From Sediminibacillus terrae (lineage in GTDB: Bacteria > Bacillota > Bacilli > Bacillales > Amphibacillaceae): a stretch of DNA of 64,000 bases. Both the position numbers and the translations under genes were made by a program. Positions 1 through 8,685 of this stretch are shown here, piece by piece. The DNA lies in the NCBI RefSeq assembly GCF_009602435.1, contig NZ_VZDQ01000021.1, forward strand, positions 434,001 to 498,000, written 5' to 3'. The notes beneath the pieces were generated by a model, which saw nothing but the letters and a program-made list of their open reading frames with translations, had not been told where the DNA came from and made no database searches. The stretch's first letter is position 1, and the number at the start of each line of letters is the position of its first letter.

Positions 1-49
1 AAAAAGGGAATGAACCGATGCCCGATGGTCCTTGGTTTGGATTGAACAT
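1..49 (-). CDS. start of a gene cut by the left edge
   Basis: On the minus strand an ATG at 49 is preceded by a good ribosome-binding site (AGAGGGG, 7 bases upstream) and opens a frame of 16 codons without a stop before the window ends. The visible N-terminus, MFNPNQGPSGIGSFPF, is rich in Pro, Gly and Asn, in the style of small spore-coat or YppG-like proteins, but too little is visible to name it. Only the 5' end is present. Confidence 0.4.
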   Translation of the reverse strand, partial: MFNPNQGPSGIGSFPF

Positions 50-96
50 ACAAAAACCCCTCTTTTCAAAAAATGATTTGCTTTATTGTACGTTAC

Positions 97-119
97 ATGC
101 CTAAAAGAAGTGTAGGCAT
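97..119. repeat. short inverted repeat upstream of the edge gene
   Basis: ATGCCTA at 97-103 pairs perfectly with TAGGCAT at 113-119 across a 9-base loop. It lies about 50 bases upstream of the start of the edge gene, between that gene and the terminator of the preceding one. It could be an operator or part of a leader. It has no T-run, so it is not a typical terminator. Confidence 0.35.
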
Positions 120-152
120 TAATCGAGTATTCCGGGGATTGCTGTCATATAT

Positions 153-197
153 AAAAAAAGAGCTTCCATAAGCCGCTGAAGACTTCATGGAACGCTC
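153..197 (-). terminator. Rho-independent terminator
   Basis: Read on the minus strand, GAGC-TTCCAT arms (160-169 and 187-197, one bulged base) are followed by a run of seven T. It lies downstream of the DUF2584-like gene and probably ends its transcript. Confidence 0.65.
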
Positions 198-274
198 CTT
201 TATCGTTTTGCATTATTTCCCGGGCAAGCGCAGTATACGACACTTGCCCTTCTTTTTCTCCAAATCGGTTGTCG

Positions 275-523
275 CTAATTGACGCTATATAAAGAAAGCA
301 GCTGATACGTGCAAACCGTCCGTTCTTCTTTCCAGGAAATCTCGACAATCTTCCCGCTTCCTATTTGATCGGAATCGTGGTGCCGTTTAATCTCGATTGT
401 CTGGTTTATGGGAAATAATTTATATCCTGTAAACTCGATTTCAAACATATTTTGCTGGTGCTGCAAACGTTTTTCTCTACCGTGAGTCAGCAGTTTCCAT
501 TCAATTGACATAGGCATTGACAT
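275..523 (-). CDS. DUF2584-like small protein
   Basis: Small protein of 82 residues with no signal peptide or membrane segment. The pattern of N-terminal MSMPMSIEWK, a central basic KRLQHQ region and a C-terminus ending in LYSVN resembles, from memory, the DUF2584 family of Bacillaceae, whose function is unknown. The ATG at 523 has a strong GGGAGGTG ribosome-binding site. The gene stands alone between the YhcU-like gene and a terminator at 153-197. Family assignment is by recollection of the sequence pattern and is moderate. Confidence 0.55.
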   Translation of the reverse strand: MSMPMSIEWKLLTHGREKRLQHQQNMFEIEFTGYKLFPINQTIEIKRHHDSDQIGSGKIVEISWKEERTVCTYQLLSLYSVN

Positions 524-599
524 TCAACACCCACCTCCCGATATCATTTACCTATCATGGTACGTCATGGTTGTTTGCTTGACAAGCAAAATTTGCTGT

Positions 600-947
600 T
601 CAGGATGATTCATCACAAAAATCACGTAGATTGAATGGAAAATTAATATGATAACCGTCAAGCATCCGGATATTTTTTTGGAATGTATCCTCGTATTCCT
701 TTATCTCCGCCCCTCGCTGTAAGTGGGTGTCCAGAATGGACATAATAGTCTGTAAAGCTGTGGTTACTTCGAATATTTCCGTCAATGATAATTCCTGCAA
801 AGAGGGGATATCCATTAATTGAAAGTTCTTCAACTTGGCTATGTAGCCTTTGGAAAAGTATTCTGGCAATATTCGGTTATAAATTTCCTCCATCAGAGAA
901 CGGACATATTCCTGTTGCTCTGAAGTGGAAGCGGTGATCACTCTCAT
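600..947 (-). CDS. YhcU-like protein (DUF5365)
   Basis: Soluble protein of 115 residues. It starts MRVITAS and contains a YNRILPEYFS stretch (about residues 23-32), a helical middle with LQTIMSILDTHL (about 64-76) and a C-terminal INFPF, as in the YhcU/DUF5365 family of Bacillus; no biochemical role is known. The start ATG at 947 follows AGGAGG at 6 bases. It lies downstream of sbcC, with 160 bases between, and may have its own promoter. No catalytic motif is visible. Confidence 0.55.
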   Translation of the reverse strand: MRVITASTSEQQEYVRSLMEEIYNRILPEYFSKGYIAKLKNFQLMDIPSLQELSLTEIFEVTTALQTIMSILDTHLQRGAEIKEYEDTFQKNIRMLDGYHINFPFNLRDFCDESS

Positions 948-1107
948 GCGAATCCTCCTGTGTATCTATATAGCAAAAGCAACAGAGCCTCCACAGTGTT
1001 TTTTCTCACCTTCAGGCAAAATTGCATCTGTGCTATTAGGTCCTCTTCCTATACTATATCATGAGCCTCTTTCGATATTTAAGGAGCAATTATTGGCAAT
1101 CTGGTAT

Positions 1108-4100
1108 TCAAGCAAACTGGAAGGAGGCTTTCGAACCCTTTTGAGAGGGCGTTATTTGCAATTTAACCGGTATTTCTTCTTTCAACTGAGGTACGTGTGA
1201 AATGATACCCAGCAATCGGTTGCTTTGTTGCAATCCCTTCAAGCATTCTATCGCTTGCTCCAGTGACAATTCATCAAGCGTGCCAAATCCTTCATCAATA
1301 AATAATGTTTCTAACTGTACTCCTCCGGCATGGGCTTGAACCACATCTGCCATTCCAAGCGCCAGACTGAGAGCCGCCTTGAATCCTTCTCCTCCGGATA
1401 ACGTCTTGACAGAGCGCTGCAAACCTGTGTGGTGATCGAGAACTTCCAGATCCAATCCGCTTTGTGCCCCCCGCTTGGCTATTTGATCACTTCGAATCAA
1501 TTGATAACGATGGTCCGTCATTTGGTCAAAACGAATGTTTGCCTGTAAAAGAATTTCATCCAGAAATGCCGACAATACATACCGTTCAAACGATAGACGT
1601 AAATGATTTTCCCCACGGGCCAAGTCAGCTAATTCTCCGATATCGTAATATTGGTTCGCTTTCATTTGTTTTTCTTCCAGCAATTCAAGCATCGACTTTC
1701 TTATTTGTTCATATCCCTTCAAAGTCAGTTTCAAATTTTGTATGTTCTGATTGACCTCCTCCAGCTTTTGCGAACGCTCCCGGACTGTTGCTTCCAATTC
1801 TTCGATATCTGGTTTTTCCTGCCCGTCTAATTGTTTGTTGATGGTTTGGAGACGTTCCTCGACGGTATGTTTTTGTTTGTTGAATTCCTCGATTTCTTTC
1901 CGGAGTTTTAAACTGTCGTCCTCTGTAATTCTGGCAGATTGATAGGCTTCCAAAGAAGTAAAATGGCTGTGCTCGATTTTTTCCTCTAAGTCTGCTTGTT
2001 CAGCAGCAAGTTTTTGCTCCGTATCTTTTGCAAAGAAACGCTGTTGCTCGATTATTGTATTCATTTCTTGCAGCTTTTCTTTTCCATTTTGATACCTGGT
2101 TTGGATGTTTTCCCATCTCTCCAGCCATTCTGACAAGTATTTCTCTCTGTTGTTCACCTTCTCCTCAATGACTGAGGGATCCTGGTCTTCCTCTGTGAGT
2201 TGCTGTTTAGCTTGTTCTACCTGCGTTTTGATCCGCATCCATGACTCTGTGATGCTTTCTTTTGACTGTTTGAATTCTTCCATCTCTGCTTCCAGCTGTC
2301 GGAGTTTTTTTGTCAATTTCTCCGACTGTCGACTGGCTTGTTCAATCTTCTCTATTTCTTTGTGAAGAAAATCCATCTTGCTTTTCTCGTCAAGAACGGT
2401 TTGCTTCCAGCTTGTCAAAAGAGTCTTGATTGCCTGTTGTTCCAGCGTATCGATGGTGTCCTTGAATTCCGCATGGTTCTGATCCACTAACGATCTTTGA
2501 GCTTGTCCATCCGATTTCACCTGTATATAGTACTTCTGCCAATCTTCAAATTCCTTTTTAGCGGTTTCAAGTTGCTCTCTCTTTTCCTCCAAGGTATGAT
2601 CGGAAATCTCCTCTGTTTTACCTATCGCAGGATTAGGATGCCGTTCCGAACCGCATACCGGACAAGCGCAGCCTTCTTTCAAATGCTGCGCCAGTAATAA
2701 CGCTTGATTGTTCGCTTGTTTTGCTTCGAGTTCATTTATCTTTGTTTGCAGCTGCTCAATGAATTGCTGTTTTTCGTTATATTTCTGGTGGACTTGTTGA
2801 AACTGGTGGCGAAGTTCTTGAAGCTTTTCAAATTGCTTGAGCAAGTCCTCCAACTTTTTAGTTTGTTCTTCTGCTTTTTTTGCTCTTTGCTCTGCTTGAT
2901 AATAGTTTTTTGTTTTTTCATGATGCCGTTGTCCATGATCCTGCAGCTTTTCCAGTTGGTGGCGGATTTTTTCCCTGTCGCCCATTATCCGCTTAATGTT
3001 TGTTTCTGCAGCTTGTTTCTGTTGCTCAGCTTGCTTTTCGTCCTGTTTAAGCTTGACAAGCTGCTTAGCCTGTTCCAATTGCTTTTTTGCCGTATCCAAT
3101 TGTTCTTGCAGTTGTTTCCGTTCTTTCTCTTTGTCCAACTCCGCTTCATATTCAGCTTCCACTGATCGGAACCATTCCTGTGTTTCTTCCTTTTTCGCTT
3201 TCTGATTGTTCAGTCTGGCAATTTGGTTTTCCCATTCTTTTCTGCGCCTGTTTACCTGCTCTTCGAATGGGATGATTTTAGCTGCTGCTTCCGCCAATGT
3301 GAGTTTTTCTTGCTTTTTATTTATAGAAGATTGCAGGTCTTTCAGCCTGGCTGAAGTTTCTTTCAATTGATCAAATTCCGCAAACAATTCCGAAAGCTGC
3401 TTCCCTTTGTAATACGTCTCCTGAGCCGCATTCAATGCATTCTTTTCTTTGCCCAACTGTTCTTCTTCGTTTTTCAGGTCCTCGCGTGCTTCGTGAATCT
3501 CGCCGCTCAATATTTCCAAAATCATTTCAACGGAGTCTGCTTCTTCCGTTTCACTCTTCCTCCACTGTATTTTTACAGCTTCCTGTTCCAATCGTTCTTC
3601 AAGCTGTTCGATAGACTCTCGCAGCTGCTTGGATTGTTTCTTCAATTCCTCGGTGATTTGTGCGTAAAAGTACGTATGAAAAATCTTTTGCAAAATTTCT
3701 TCTCGTTCCTTACTGTTTTCAGAAATAAGCCTTCGAAATTCCCCTTGAGGAATCATGATCATTTTTCGGAATTGCTCATAATCCAAACCCAGCTGTTCTT
3801 CGAGCATTTCGTTTACATCTTTTATTTTTGAAGCCGCCAATACTGTCTTTCCATCATTTATTTCATATAATTCCGCTCTCGCGGGGTCTTCTGTGAACCC
3901 GTCTCCCCGTTCTTTACGTTTCTTTTGTTTTGGAAATCGATTTACTTGATACGTTTTCCCCCTCAAAGCAAATTCAAAGCTTACTTCGGTTGGCTGATCG
4001 ATTTCCGCAAAATGACTGCGGAGGGAGTCATGGTCTCTATCATTACCGCTCGCCCTCCCGTAAAGTGCATAACAAATAGCATCGAAGATAGTCGTCTTCC

Positions 4101-4218
4101 CAGCTCCGGTCGGGCCGGTAATCAAAAATATCGATTCATTGCCAATCTCCTGAAAATCGATCATTTGAGTTTCCTTATAAGGACCAAAAGCTGTCATCGA
4201 TAATTTCTTTGCGCGCAT
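1108..4218 (-). CDS. sbcC: exonuclease subunit SbcC (Rad50 homologue)
   Basis: ATPase subunit of the SbcCD nuclease, which cleaves DNA hairpins and processes double-strand ends in the cytoplasm. At 1036 residues it has the Rad50/SMC plan: Walker A GPTGAGKTT at about 35-43, two long Gln/Glu/Lys-rich coiled coils, a zinc hook CPVC near 518 at the turn, then the ABC signature LSGGE (about 939) and Walker B LFIDEG (about 976). It is a little shorter than B. subtilis SbcC (about 1130), the difference probably lying in the coiled coil. It starts one base after the sbcD stop codon, so the two are co-transcribed and probably translationally coupled. Confidence 0.95.
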   Translation of the reverse strand: MRAKKLSMTAFGPYKETQMIDFQEIGNESIFLITGPTGAGKTTIFDAICYALYGRASGNDRDHDSLRSHFAEIDQPTEVSFEFALRGKTYQVNRFPKQKKRKERGDGFTEDPARAELYEINDGKTVLAASKIKDVNEMLEEQLGLDYEQFRKMIMIPQGEFRRLISENSKEREEILQKIFHTYFYAQITEELKKQSKQLRESIEQLEERLEQEAVKIQWRKSETEEADSVEMILEILSGEIHEAREDLKNEEEQLGKEKNALNAAQETYYKGKQLSELFAEFDQLKETSARLKDLQSSINKKQEKLTLAEAAAKIIPFEEQVNRRRKEWENQIARLNNQKAKKEETQEWFRSVEAEYEAELDKEKERKQLQEQLDTAKKQLEQAKQLVKLKQDEKQAEQQKQAAETNIKRIMGDREKIRHQLEKLQDHGQRHHEKTKNYYQAEQRAKKAEEQTKKLEDLLKQFEKLQELRHQFQQVHQKYNEKQQFIEQLQTKINELEAKQANNQALLLAQHLKEGCACPVCGSERHPNPAIGKTEEISDHTLEEKREQLETAKKEFEDWQKYYIQVKSDGQAQRSLVDQNHAEFKDTIDTLEQQAIKTLLTSWKQTVLDEKSKMDFLHKEIEKIEQASRQSEKLTKKLRQLEAEMEEFKQSKESITESWMRIKTQVEQAKQQLTEEDQDPSVIEEKVNNREKYLSEWLERWENIQTRYQNGKEKLQEMNTIIEQQRFFAKDTEQKLAAEQADLEEKIEHSHFTSLEAYQSARITEDDSLKLRKEIEEFNKQKHTVEERLQTINKQLDGQEKPDIEELEATVRERSQKLEEVNQNIQNLKLTLKGYEQIRKSMLELLEEKQMKANQYYDIGELADLARGENHLRLSFERYVLSAFLDEILLQANIRFDQMTDHRYQLIRSDQIAKRGAQSGLDLEVLDHHTGLQRSVKTLSGGEGFKAALSLALGMADVVQAHAGGVQLETLFIDEGFGTLDELSLEQAIECLKGLQQSNRLLGIISHVPQLKEEIPVKLQITPSQKGSKASFQFA

Positions 4219-4219
4219 G

Positions 4220-5374
4220 TTACTTCCCCCTTTCCTGATCCATCAACAGTTGGACAACGTGATTCATTTGCTCCTTGCGTGCATCCGGTATAGTTTCGCC
4301 TTTCATCTCCTGATAGAACGATTCAAATAGTTCCGTGTGGGACATTTTTTGTTTTTGACGGATTTTGTTCAAATCATTCAGCTGCATCTGAGATGTCAAA
4401 ACCTGGCGTTCCAGGCGGAGGATGTTCGGATATCGTTTTCTTAATTTACCCATCGGATCGACCAGCTGGCCATCATCCAAAAGTCGGATATGCAGGTAAT
4501 CTTCTTCAGGAAAATCTTTGTTTCCTTCCATTAGTTCATCAAAATAGCCTTCCACCACCCGCATATCCCTTTTCGGTTTGAGTGGAAGGTACTGTCTATC
4601 CACGATTCCCTCTTTATCCATCTCCAAAAGAGTGATCGACTTTTTCTGATTTGCTTCGGAAAAAGAGTATTTAAGCAATGATCCACTATAGCGGATGTTA
4701 TCGTCTGTAACCCGCTGAGGCTGATGTAGGTGACCGAGCGCCACATAAGCGAATTTTTTGAACAAACCGGCATCGATATAGGGACTTCCGCCAATCATGG
4801 ACAACCGTTCTTCCGATTCGGACTCCATGCCGCCTGCTAAAAAGGCATGTCCGATGAACACATGCCGTTCTTCCATGTCATGCCTGCTTTCAATGTGGTC
4901 AACAACCGCTTCCATCGCTTTCTGATGGCTTTGGATGCTATCATCTTGAAAATAATCCCGGGCATCGGCTGGTTCTATATAAGGGATCAAATGAAAATGA
5001 ATCGGACCATGTTCGTCCTGTAAGGTAACAGGATCTAATGCCCCTCTTAGTTTCGTTTCAATAAACAACTGCTGGGAACGGAATATACTGCTGCCGAAAT
5101 CGAGTCTATCTGGGCTGTCATGATTGCCTGACACTGCCAAAACAGGTGTTTTCAACTCTGTGATAATGGTAGTCAATACCCTGTTCAATAATTCGACAGC
5201 TTCCTTGGGTGGAACGGAGCGGTCATATAAATCTCCAGCAATAATCACCACGTCCGGTTTTTCTGTTCGTATCATCTCTATCATTCTATCAAGCATATAA
5301 GCTTGATCTTCTGTCATATGCACACTATTCACAATTTTACCCAAATGCCAATCAGCGGTATGTAATATTTTCAC
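4220..5374 (-). CDS. sbcD: exonuclease subunit SbcD (Mre11 homologue)
   Basis: Nuclease subunit of SbcCD. 384 residues, close to the family norm. Calcineurin-like phosphoesterase motifs are all visible: DWHLG at 8-12, GDLYDRSVPP near 47, GNHDSPDRL near 82, GHAFLAGG near 175 and GHLHQPQ near 215, supplying the two-metal active site; the C-terminal part is the capping domain that contacts SbcC. First gene of the sbcD-sbcC pair, with an upstream region of about 75 bases that must hold the promoter. No LexA-type operator is evident there. Confidence 0.95.
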   Translation of the reverse strand: MKILHTADWHLGKIVNSVHMTEDQAYMLDRMIEMIRTEKPDVVIIAGDLYDRSVPPKEAVELLNRVLTTIITELKTPVLAVSGNHDSPDRLDFGSSIFRSQQLFIETKLRGALDPVTLQDEHGPIHFHLIPYIEPADARDYFQDDSIQSHQKAMEAVVDHIESRHDMEERHVFIGHAFLAGGMESESEERLSMIGGSPYIDAGLFKKFAYVALGHLHQPQRVTDDNIRYSGSLLKYSFSEANQKKSITLLEMDKEGIVDRQYLPLKPKRDMRVVEGYFDELMEGNKDFPEEDYLHIRLLDDGQLVDPMGKLRKRYPNILRLERQVLTSQMQLNDLNKIRQKQKMSHTELFESFYQEMKGETIPDARKEQMNHVVQLLMDQERGK

Positions 5375-5448
5375 GTGTATCCCTCCATAGTTGTCATTTT
5401 AGCACGTTCTTGTCAACCAGGCATGCGAAAAATTTGCTTTTGTCGACG

Positions 5449-5476
5449 AAAAAAAGCCCTGTTTAGCAGGGCTTTT
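5449..5476 (-). terminator. Rho-independent terminator after yozE
   Basis: GCCCTG (5456-5461) pairs with CAGGGC (5467-5472), flanked by seven A and four T on the plus strand, so it ends the minus-strand tat/yozE transcript with a T-run. Confidence 0.8.
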
Positions 5477-5485
5477 AGTAACCGA

Positions 5486-5704
5486 TCAACCTTCATTGAT
5501 CAAATAATCTTCCCATAGCCTGTCGAAGACTTGGGTCGCTTCCGTAAACGGAATATTCCATTCTAAATAGCGGCTGACTTCGTCATAAGAGGTAGATTGT
5601 TTTGGAAAATCGTGAGCCTCGAACATCCAGTCGGCCAGGCGGCGTTCATCAGTCTTCGGTCCGGAGCCGCGGTACCGCATCATATAATGATAAAAGGAAC
5701 GCAA
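5486..5704 (-). CDS. yozE: YozE family protein, TTG start
   Basis: Small helical protein of the YozE (SAM-like fold) family, function unknown. The core LRSFYHYMMRYRG, the central HDFPKQSTSYDEVSRYLE and the WEDYL tail match YozE, which is about 74 residues long in B. subtilis. An upstream ATG at 5719 would give 77 residues, but the bases between it and the TTG at 5704 are themselves a perfect ribosome-binding site (GGAGGTGA, 5 bases before the TTG). The TTG is therefore the likely start, giving 72 residues beginning at the conserved LRSFYHY. Last gene before a strong terminator. Confidence 0.85.
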   Translation of the reverse strand: MRSFYHYMMRYRGSGPKTDERRLADWMFEAHDFPKQSTSYDEVSRYLEWNIPFTEATQVFDRLWEDYLINEG

Positions 5705-5724
5705 TCCTGTCACCTCCATTCCCG

Positions 5725-6486
5725 TTAATCGGATTGATCCTCGTTGTCCATGAATGCATCGTGCTTCCTTTGCCTTTTGCGATAAGTAAAAGCGGAAAGG
5801 AAAATGCTGATTTCATATAATACAATTAGTGGGACCGCTACGACAATTTGTAAAACAAAATCAGGCGGCGAAATCATCGTACCGATAATAACCAGGATCA
5901 AATATGCGTATTTTCTCGTCTTCCTCATAAAATCCGGCGTCAAAATCCCGAGACTAGTCAAAAACATCGTAATAATCGGGATCTCGAACAAAACAGCAAA
6001 TGGCAGTGTTACCCGCAGTAAAAAACGAAAATATTTGTCTACTGTGAATATCTCATTGAACATTCCTTCGTTTAGCGACAACAAAAACGGTAGTATCAAA
6101 TCAATAAATACATAATAACCGAAAGCGAGCCCGCCGATGAACAACAAAAAAGTTGCCGGTATATAAGATAAAGAAACTTTTCTTTCTTTCGGCGTAAGTC
6201 CAGGACGCACAAAAAGCCACGCTTGAAGGCAAAAAAACGGAATCGTGCCGACGACCGCCACCACCGAAGCCATGGTGAAATATATCCAGATAATTTCCCC
6301 TGGACTGATTACATTCAAAGTGAAATCAAGGTCCTTGACAAAAAAGCCGTAAATATCACGGACGAACACAAAACCGACAACAAAAAAAGCAACAAAAACC
6401 ACCGCTGTCCAAATCAATCGTTTGCGTAGTTCCGTTAAATGATCTGTCATATTCATTTCTTTTTCATAACCAGCTGAACCGGACAA
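5725..6486 (-). CDS. tatC: Sec-independent translocase protein TatC
   Basis: Integral membrane receptor of the twin-arginine translocase, which exports folded proteins carrying an RR signal. 253 residues with six predicted membrane segments; the N-terminal cytoplasmic LTELRKRL is the hallmark that binds the RR motif, and the conserved FVRPGLTPKERK loop follows the second segment. The frame opens with TTG at 6486, chosen because GGGGG lies 6-7 bases upstream; an internal ATG (NMTDHL) is possible. It sits downstream of two tandem tatA genes, forming a complete Tat module. Confidence 0.95.
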   Translation of the reverse strand: MSGSAGYEKEMNMTDHLTELRKRLIWTAVVFVAFFVVGFVFVRDIYGFFVKDLDFTLNVISPGEIIWIYFTMASVVAVVGTIPFFCLQAWLFVRPGLTPKERKVSLSYIPATFLLFIGGLAFGYYVFIDLILPFLLSLNEGMFNEIFTVDKYFRFLLRVTLPFAVLFEIPIITMFLTSLGILTPDFMRKTRKYAYLILVIIGTMISPPDFVLQIVVAVPLIVLYEISIFLSAFTYRKRQRKHDAFMDNEDQSD

Positions 6487-6620
6487 AAAACAGCCCCCTT
6501 TCTCAAAAAGAAGATGTAAGGAACTTGTCCCTACACCTTCATCGCACGGAAACCGGCGATTCTACACCTATCCATTTTCTGGTTTCAGAAAAAAGAGAAG
6601 CACTCATACCTTATCAGTTA

Positions 6621-6806
6621 CTACTTTTGATTCTCTTCCACTTTTTTAGGATCATCATCCGAGATGATATCCCTGGTGGCTTTTTTGAATTCTCTCAAAG
6701 AGCTGCCCACCGCCTTGCCGATTTCCGGAAGTTTGGAAGGGCCGAAAACGATCAGCGCAATTACCAAAATGAGTATTAGCCCTGGAAAACCAATATTACT
6801 GAACAT
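6621..6806 (-). CDS. tatA: Sec-independent translocase protein TatA, copy 2
   Basis: Pore-forming component of the Tat system, 61 residues. One N-terminal membrane helix (about 5-21) is followed by the hinge [14 protein letters not shown] and an amphipathic helix REFKKATRD, then a charged tail; this is the canonical TatA layout. The start ATG at 6806 follows GGAGTG. It lies 18 bases after the stop of a second tatA (6825-7025), with which it is about half identical, and upstream of tatC. Confidence 0.92.
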   Translation of the reverse strand: MFSNIGFPGLILILVIALIVFGPSKLPEIGKAVGSSLREFKKATRDIISDDDPKKVEENQK

Positions 6807-6824
6807 ATGGAATCACTCCATTTC

Positions 6825-7025
6825 TTATTTTCTCTCACCGTTGTCTGAAGAATCTTTTTTTGTATTTTCTTCGAAAGGTTCGGTTAAGTCTTTGGTGGAA
6901 TTCTTGAATTCTTTTAACGTCTGCCCGGTTGCTTTGCCTATTTCCGGAAGTTTTTTCGGTCCGAAAATGATCAAAACGATGATCAAAATCAAAATCAACC
7001 CGGGTATGCCGATGCTCGTCAACAT
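6825..7025 (-). CDS. tatA: Sec-independent translocase protein TatA, copy 1
   Basis: Second TatA of the tandem pair, 66 residues, first gene of the Tat module. Membrane helix at about 5-21, hinge [14 protein letters not shown], amphipathic helix [11 protein letters not shown] and an acidic/basic tail. The start ATG at 7025 follows AGGTGATG. An overlapping out-of-phase frame at 6835-7035 is a shadow. B. subtilis pairs each TatA with its own TatC at separate loci, so two TatA genes in front of one TatC probably reflect a local duplication with divergence. Confidence 0.92.
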   Translation of the reverse strand: MLTSIGIPGLILILIIVLIIFGPKKLPEIGKATGQTLKEFKNSTKDLTEPFEENTKKDSSDNGERK

Positions 7026-7151
7026 CTATCATCACCTACTTATTGTAAATTAACCTATTTGCGACTGTCATCTCTTCTCCAATCAATACGTTTAACTTTT
7101 CACGTACATCTTACCACTTTTTTCTCTGCCTGTCCTCCACCGACGCCGATT

Positions 7152-7688
7152 TCACTTCATTTTATCGGATTGAAATACAATTGGAGCTTGTTTGTCCCGA
7201 TCATTCCGGTCGAACTGAAGGAAATAGTAGTCATATGGATTGCGTTCATTTCTTTCCCCTTGCACTTTTTTTGACAGTTTCCAGTCCCTTTCGTCATACG
7301 CAGGAAAAAAGGTGTCTCCAGGAAACGTTTCGTCTATGAAAGTCATGTACATCCGGTCGGCAAAGGGCAATATCTGACGGAATATTTCGCTTCCGCCTAT
7401 TACAAATAGTTCAATTTCAGGCTCTTTTTCACTCCATGTGAGAATTTCCTCAACAGAGTGAAGGATAAGGCAGCCATCCGCCTGAAAACTTCGATCCTTT
7501 GTCAAAATGACATTTTCGCGGTTAGGAAGGGGGCCGCCCATGGATGTGAACGTTTTTCTCCCCATGATAATCGTGTTGCCGGTGGTCATCTGCTTAAAAA
7601 ACTTCAAATCATTCGGCAGCCTCCAAGGTAAATCGTTTTGATATCCTATCACTCGATTCCGGTCCATAGCGTAAAGAAGTGAAATCAT
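7152..7688 (-). CDS. dfrA: dihydrofolate reductase
   Basis: Reduces dihydrofolate to tetrahydrofolate with NADPH, in folate recycling coupled to thymidylate synthesis. 178 residues, with the family signature VIGYQNDLPWRLPNDLKFF (about 13-31; the acid of the active site is the Asp of LPNDL), the NADPH-binding GRKTFTSMGGPLPNR and IGGSEIF motifs. The C-terminus is about 10-15 residues longer than in B. subtilis DfrA. It lies 18 bases downstream of thyA, so the two enzymes of the thymidylate cycle are co-expressed. The start at 7688 follows GGGAGG. Confidence 0.95.
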   Translation of the reverse strand: MISLLYAMDRNRVIGYQNDLPWRLPNDLKFFKQMTTGNTIIMGRKTFTSMGGPLPNRENVILTKDRSFQADGCLILHSVEEILTWSEKEPEIELFVIGGSEIFRQILPFADRMYMTFIDETFPGDTFFPAYDERDWKLSKKVQGERNERNPYDYYFLQFDRNDRDKQAPIVFQSDKMK

Positions 7689-7706
7689 CCTGTCCTTCCT
7701 CCCGTT

Positions 7707-8666
7707 CTATACAGCCACTGGTGCTTTTATCGGCGGATGTGACTCATAGTTTTTTATTTGCAAGTCTTCCATCTCTACATCGAAAATGGAACCCGCTTCC
7801 GGATTGATTTCTAGTTCCGGGAACTGGTAAGGAGTGCGTGCCAATTGCGTGTTTACTTGCTCGATATGATTGCTGTAGATATGGGCATCACCAAGTGTAT
7901 GGATGAAATCTCCTGCTTCCAGCCCGCATTCAAACGCAATCAAGTGCGTCAAGAGAGCATAACTGGCGATATTGAAAGGCACGCCTAAGAAGATGTCGCC
8001 GCTTCGCTGATAAAGCTGGCAGGACAGTTTCCCGTCCGCAACATAAAATTGAAACATAGTGTGACACGGAGGCAGCGCCATATTCCCGGGCACATCCTCC
8101 GGGTTCCAAGCCGTCACGATGTGCCGTCTGGAATCGGGGTTGTTTTTGATTGCTTCTATCACTTGTTTTAGTTGATCAATCGTTTCTCCTCTGGAGGTTG
8201 TCCAGGCACGCCACTGACGTCCATAAACCGATCCTAAATCGCCATATTTCGCTGCAAAGGCATCATCTGTTAAAATTTTTTGTTTGAAAGAGTCCATTTG
8301 CTCGTTGTATATGGCACGGAATTGTTCATCCTGTTGACTTCGATGCCCGAAATCCCTCATGTCAGGTCCCTGGTAGTCATCGCTTTCAACCCATGTTTTA
8401 AAAGCCCATTCATTCCAGATATTGTTGTTATGCTCCAACAGGTAACGGATATTCGTGTCCCCTTTGATGAACCACAAAAGTTCACTGGCAATGAGGCGGA
8501 AGGGGACGCGCTTTGTCGTAAGCAAAGGAAAGCCTTCCTTCAAATCAAAACGCATTTGGTGACCAAACACCGAAAAAGTCCCTGTATTGGTTCTGTCCTG
8601 TTTTTTGTTCCCTTTTTCCAACACTGTTTTACATAAATCCAGATAAGCTAGTTCTCCATTATTCAT
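7707..8666 (-). CDS. thyA: thymidylate synthase (ThyA type)
   Basis: Converts dUMP and methylenetetrahydrofolate to dTMP and dihydrofolate. 319 residues; this is the longer Lactobacillus casei type with an insertion of about 50 residues (around 95-145) absent from the 264-residue B. subtilis ThyB. Visible motifs: DRTNTGT, the catalytic Cys in [12 protein letters not shown], the phosphate-binding [18 protein letters not shown], and the C-terminal KAPVAV closing the active site. Forms an operon with dfrA, as in many Firmicutes. Confidence 0.96.
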   Translation of the reverse strand: MNNGELAYLDLCKTVLEKGNKKQDRTNTGTFSVFGHQMRFDLKEGFPLLTTKRVPFRLIASELLWFIKGDTNIRYLLEHNNNIWNEWAFKTWVESDDYQGPDMRDFGHRSQQDEQFRAIYNEQMDSFKQKILTDDAFAAKYGDLGSVYGRQWRAWTTSRGETIDQLKQVIEAIKNNPDSRRHIVTAWNPEDVPGNMALPPCHTMFQFYVADGKLSCQLYQRSGDIFLGVPFNIASYALLTHLIAFECGLEAGDFIHTLGDAHIYSNHIEQVNTQLARTPYQFPELEINPEAGSIFDVEMEDLQIKNYESHPPIKAPVAV

Positions 8667-8685
8667 CTATAACAAATTCCTTTCA

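Noticed and set aside
145-348. Open frame of 67 codons on the minus strand
   Set aside because: It runs through the terminator at 153-197 and overlaps the DUF2584-like gene in another frame; no ribosome-binding site.
2704-3165. Phe/Leu-rich plus-strand frame that looks like a membrane protein
   Set aside because: It is the antisense of the Gln/Glu/Lys-rich coiled coil of SbcC; such codons read backwards give hydrophobic residues.
6835-7035. Open frame overlapping the first tatA out of phase
   Set aside because: His/Arg/Asp-rich shadow; the TatA frame has the proper start site and family motifs.
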